Below, in pieces: positions 13,960-14,040 of a DNA stretch of 14,040 bases (its first letter is position 1; the number at the start of each line of letters is the position of its first letter). Both the position numbers and the translations under genes were made by a program. Under the pieces are notes generated by a model, which did no database searches, was not told where the DNA came from, and saw nothing but the letters and a program-made list of their open reading frames with translations. This DNA is from Acidobacteriaceae bacterium (GTDB lineage: Bacteria > Acidobacteriota > Vicinamibacteria > Vicinamibacterales > CAVVIG01): the NCBI GenBank assembly GCA_031274845.1, contig JAISPN010000056.1:1-14040 (forward strand), read 5' to 3'.

Positions 13960-14040
13960 CTATTCATCCAATCGAACAATGCGGCGCATGTGGCCAATGC
14001 CGTAGTTTGCGCCGCCGTTGCTGACGCCCCCGCCATCGCG
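13960..14040 (-). CDS. C-terminal end of an unidentified minus-strand gene
   Basis: Read on the minus strand from the right edge, 26 codons stay open to a TAG at 13962-13960: RDGGGVSNGGANYGIGHMRR and then IVRLDE. The balanced amino-acid content and convergent position (46 bases after the secreted protein stop) suggest a true C-terminus, but the piece is too short to name a family. The AT-rich gap 13914-13959 between the converging genes shows only a five-base CTTAT/ATAAG stem. Confidence 0.4.
   Translation of the reverse strand, partial: RDGGGVSNGGANYGIGHMRRIVRLDE

Noticed and set aside
1..14040. CRISPR arrays, insertion sequences, tRNA or rRNA genes, phage or defence genes
   Set aside because: I looked for regular repeats, terminal inverted repeats, transposase or integrase motifs and cloverleaf-like sequences and saw none. 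The only repeats noticed are short degenerate ones inside the 264-residue gene.

Overview
This is a high-GC bacterial chromosome segment dominated by an almost complete arginine-biosynthesis cluster. The best guess for the host is an acidobacterium, perhaps of the Vicinamibacteria. That rests on the mix of families seen: a short GNAT-type ArgA together with ArgJ, a zinc-ribbon/RG-tailed protein next to fabI, and a GtrA-SRPBCC protein. I could not check it against a database.

Minus strand, 1-3148: an apparent operon argR -> argH -> unknown 264-residue zinc-ribbon/RG-rich protein -> fabI. fabI is cut by the left edge of the window. Plus strand, 3294-9096: argC, argB, argD, argA (short form), argJ and argF. 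The first five genes overlap each other by four bases at every junction (GTGA or ATGA) and argF follows 5 bases later, so one transcript with translational coupling is likely. The two units diverge from an AT-rich 145-base region. It carries a good sigma70-type promoter for argC and several ARG-box-like sites, two of them about 20 bp apart and covering the argC -10 and start codon. ArgR would thus control both its own operon and the biosynthetic operon. Together the enzymes take glutamate to ornithine and citrulline, and ArgH makes the final cleavage; only argG (argininosuccinate synthase) is missing from the visible set.

Plus strand, 9124-13259: a long-chain acyl-CoA synthetase with its own TATAAT box, then a CDP-alcohol phosphatidyltransferase, a GtrA membrane domain fused to an exported SRPBCC-like domain, and an rmlC/rfbC-type sugar epimerase. 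The last three are tightly packed and suggest envelope lipid or surface-glycan work. After a 246-base gap of lower GC with no convincing gene comes a small secreted beta-rich protein (13506-13913). The last 26 codons of an unidentified minus-strand gene enter from the right edge.

I see no mobile element, CRISPR array, tRNA or rRNA. The window is mostly conserved metabolism. The points most worth a second look are the GtrA-SRPBCC fusion, the 264-residue zinc-ribbon/RG protein, the arg control region with a nearly leaderless argC, and two oddities in the arg enzymes: an altered acetyl-CoA loop in ArgA and an ArgB without the N-terminal helix of arginine-inhibited enzymes.
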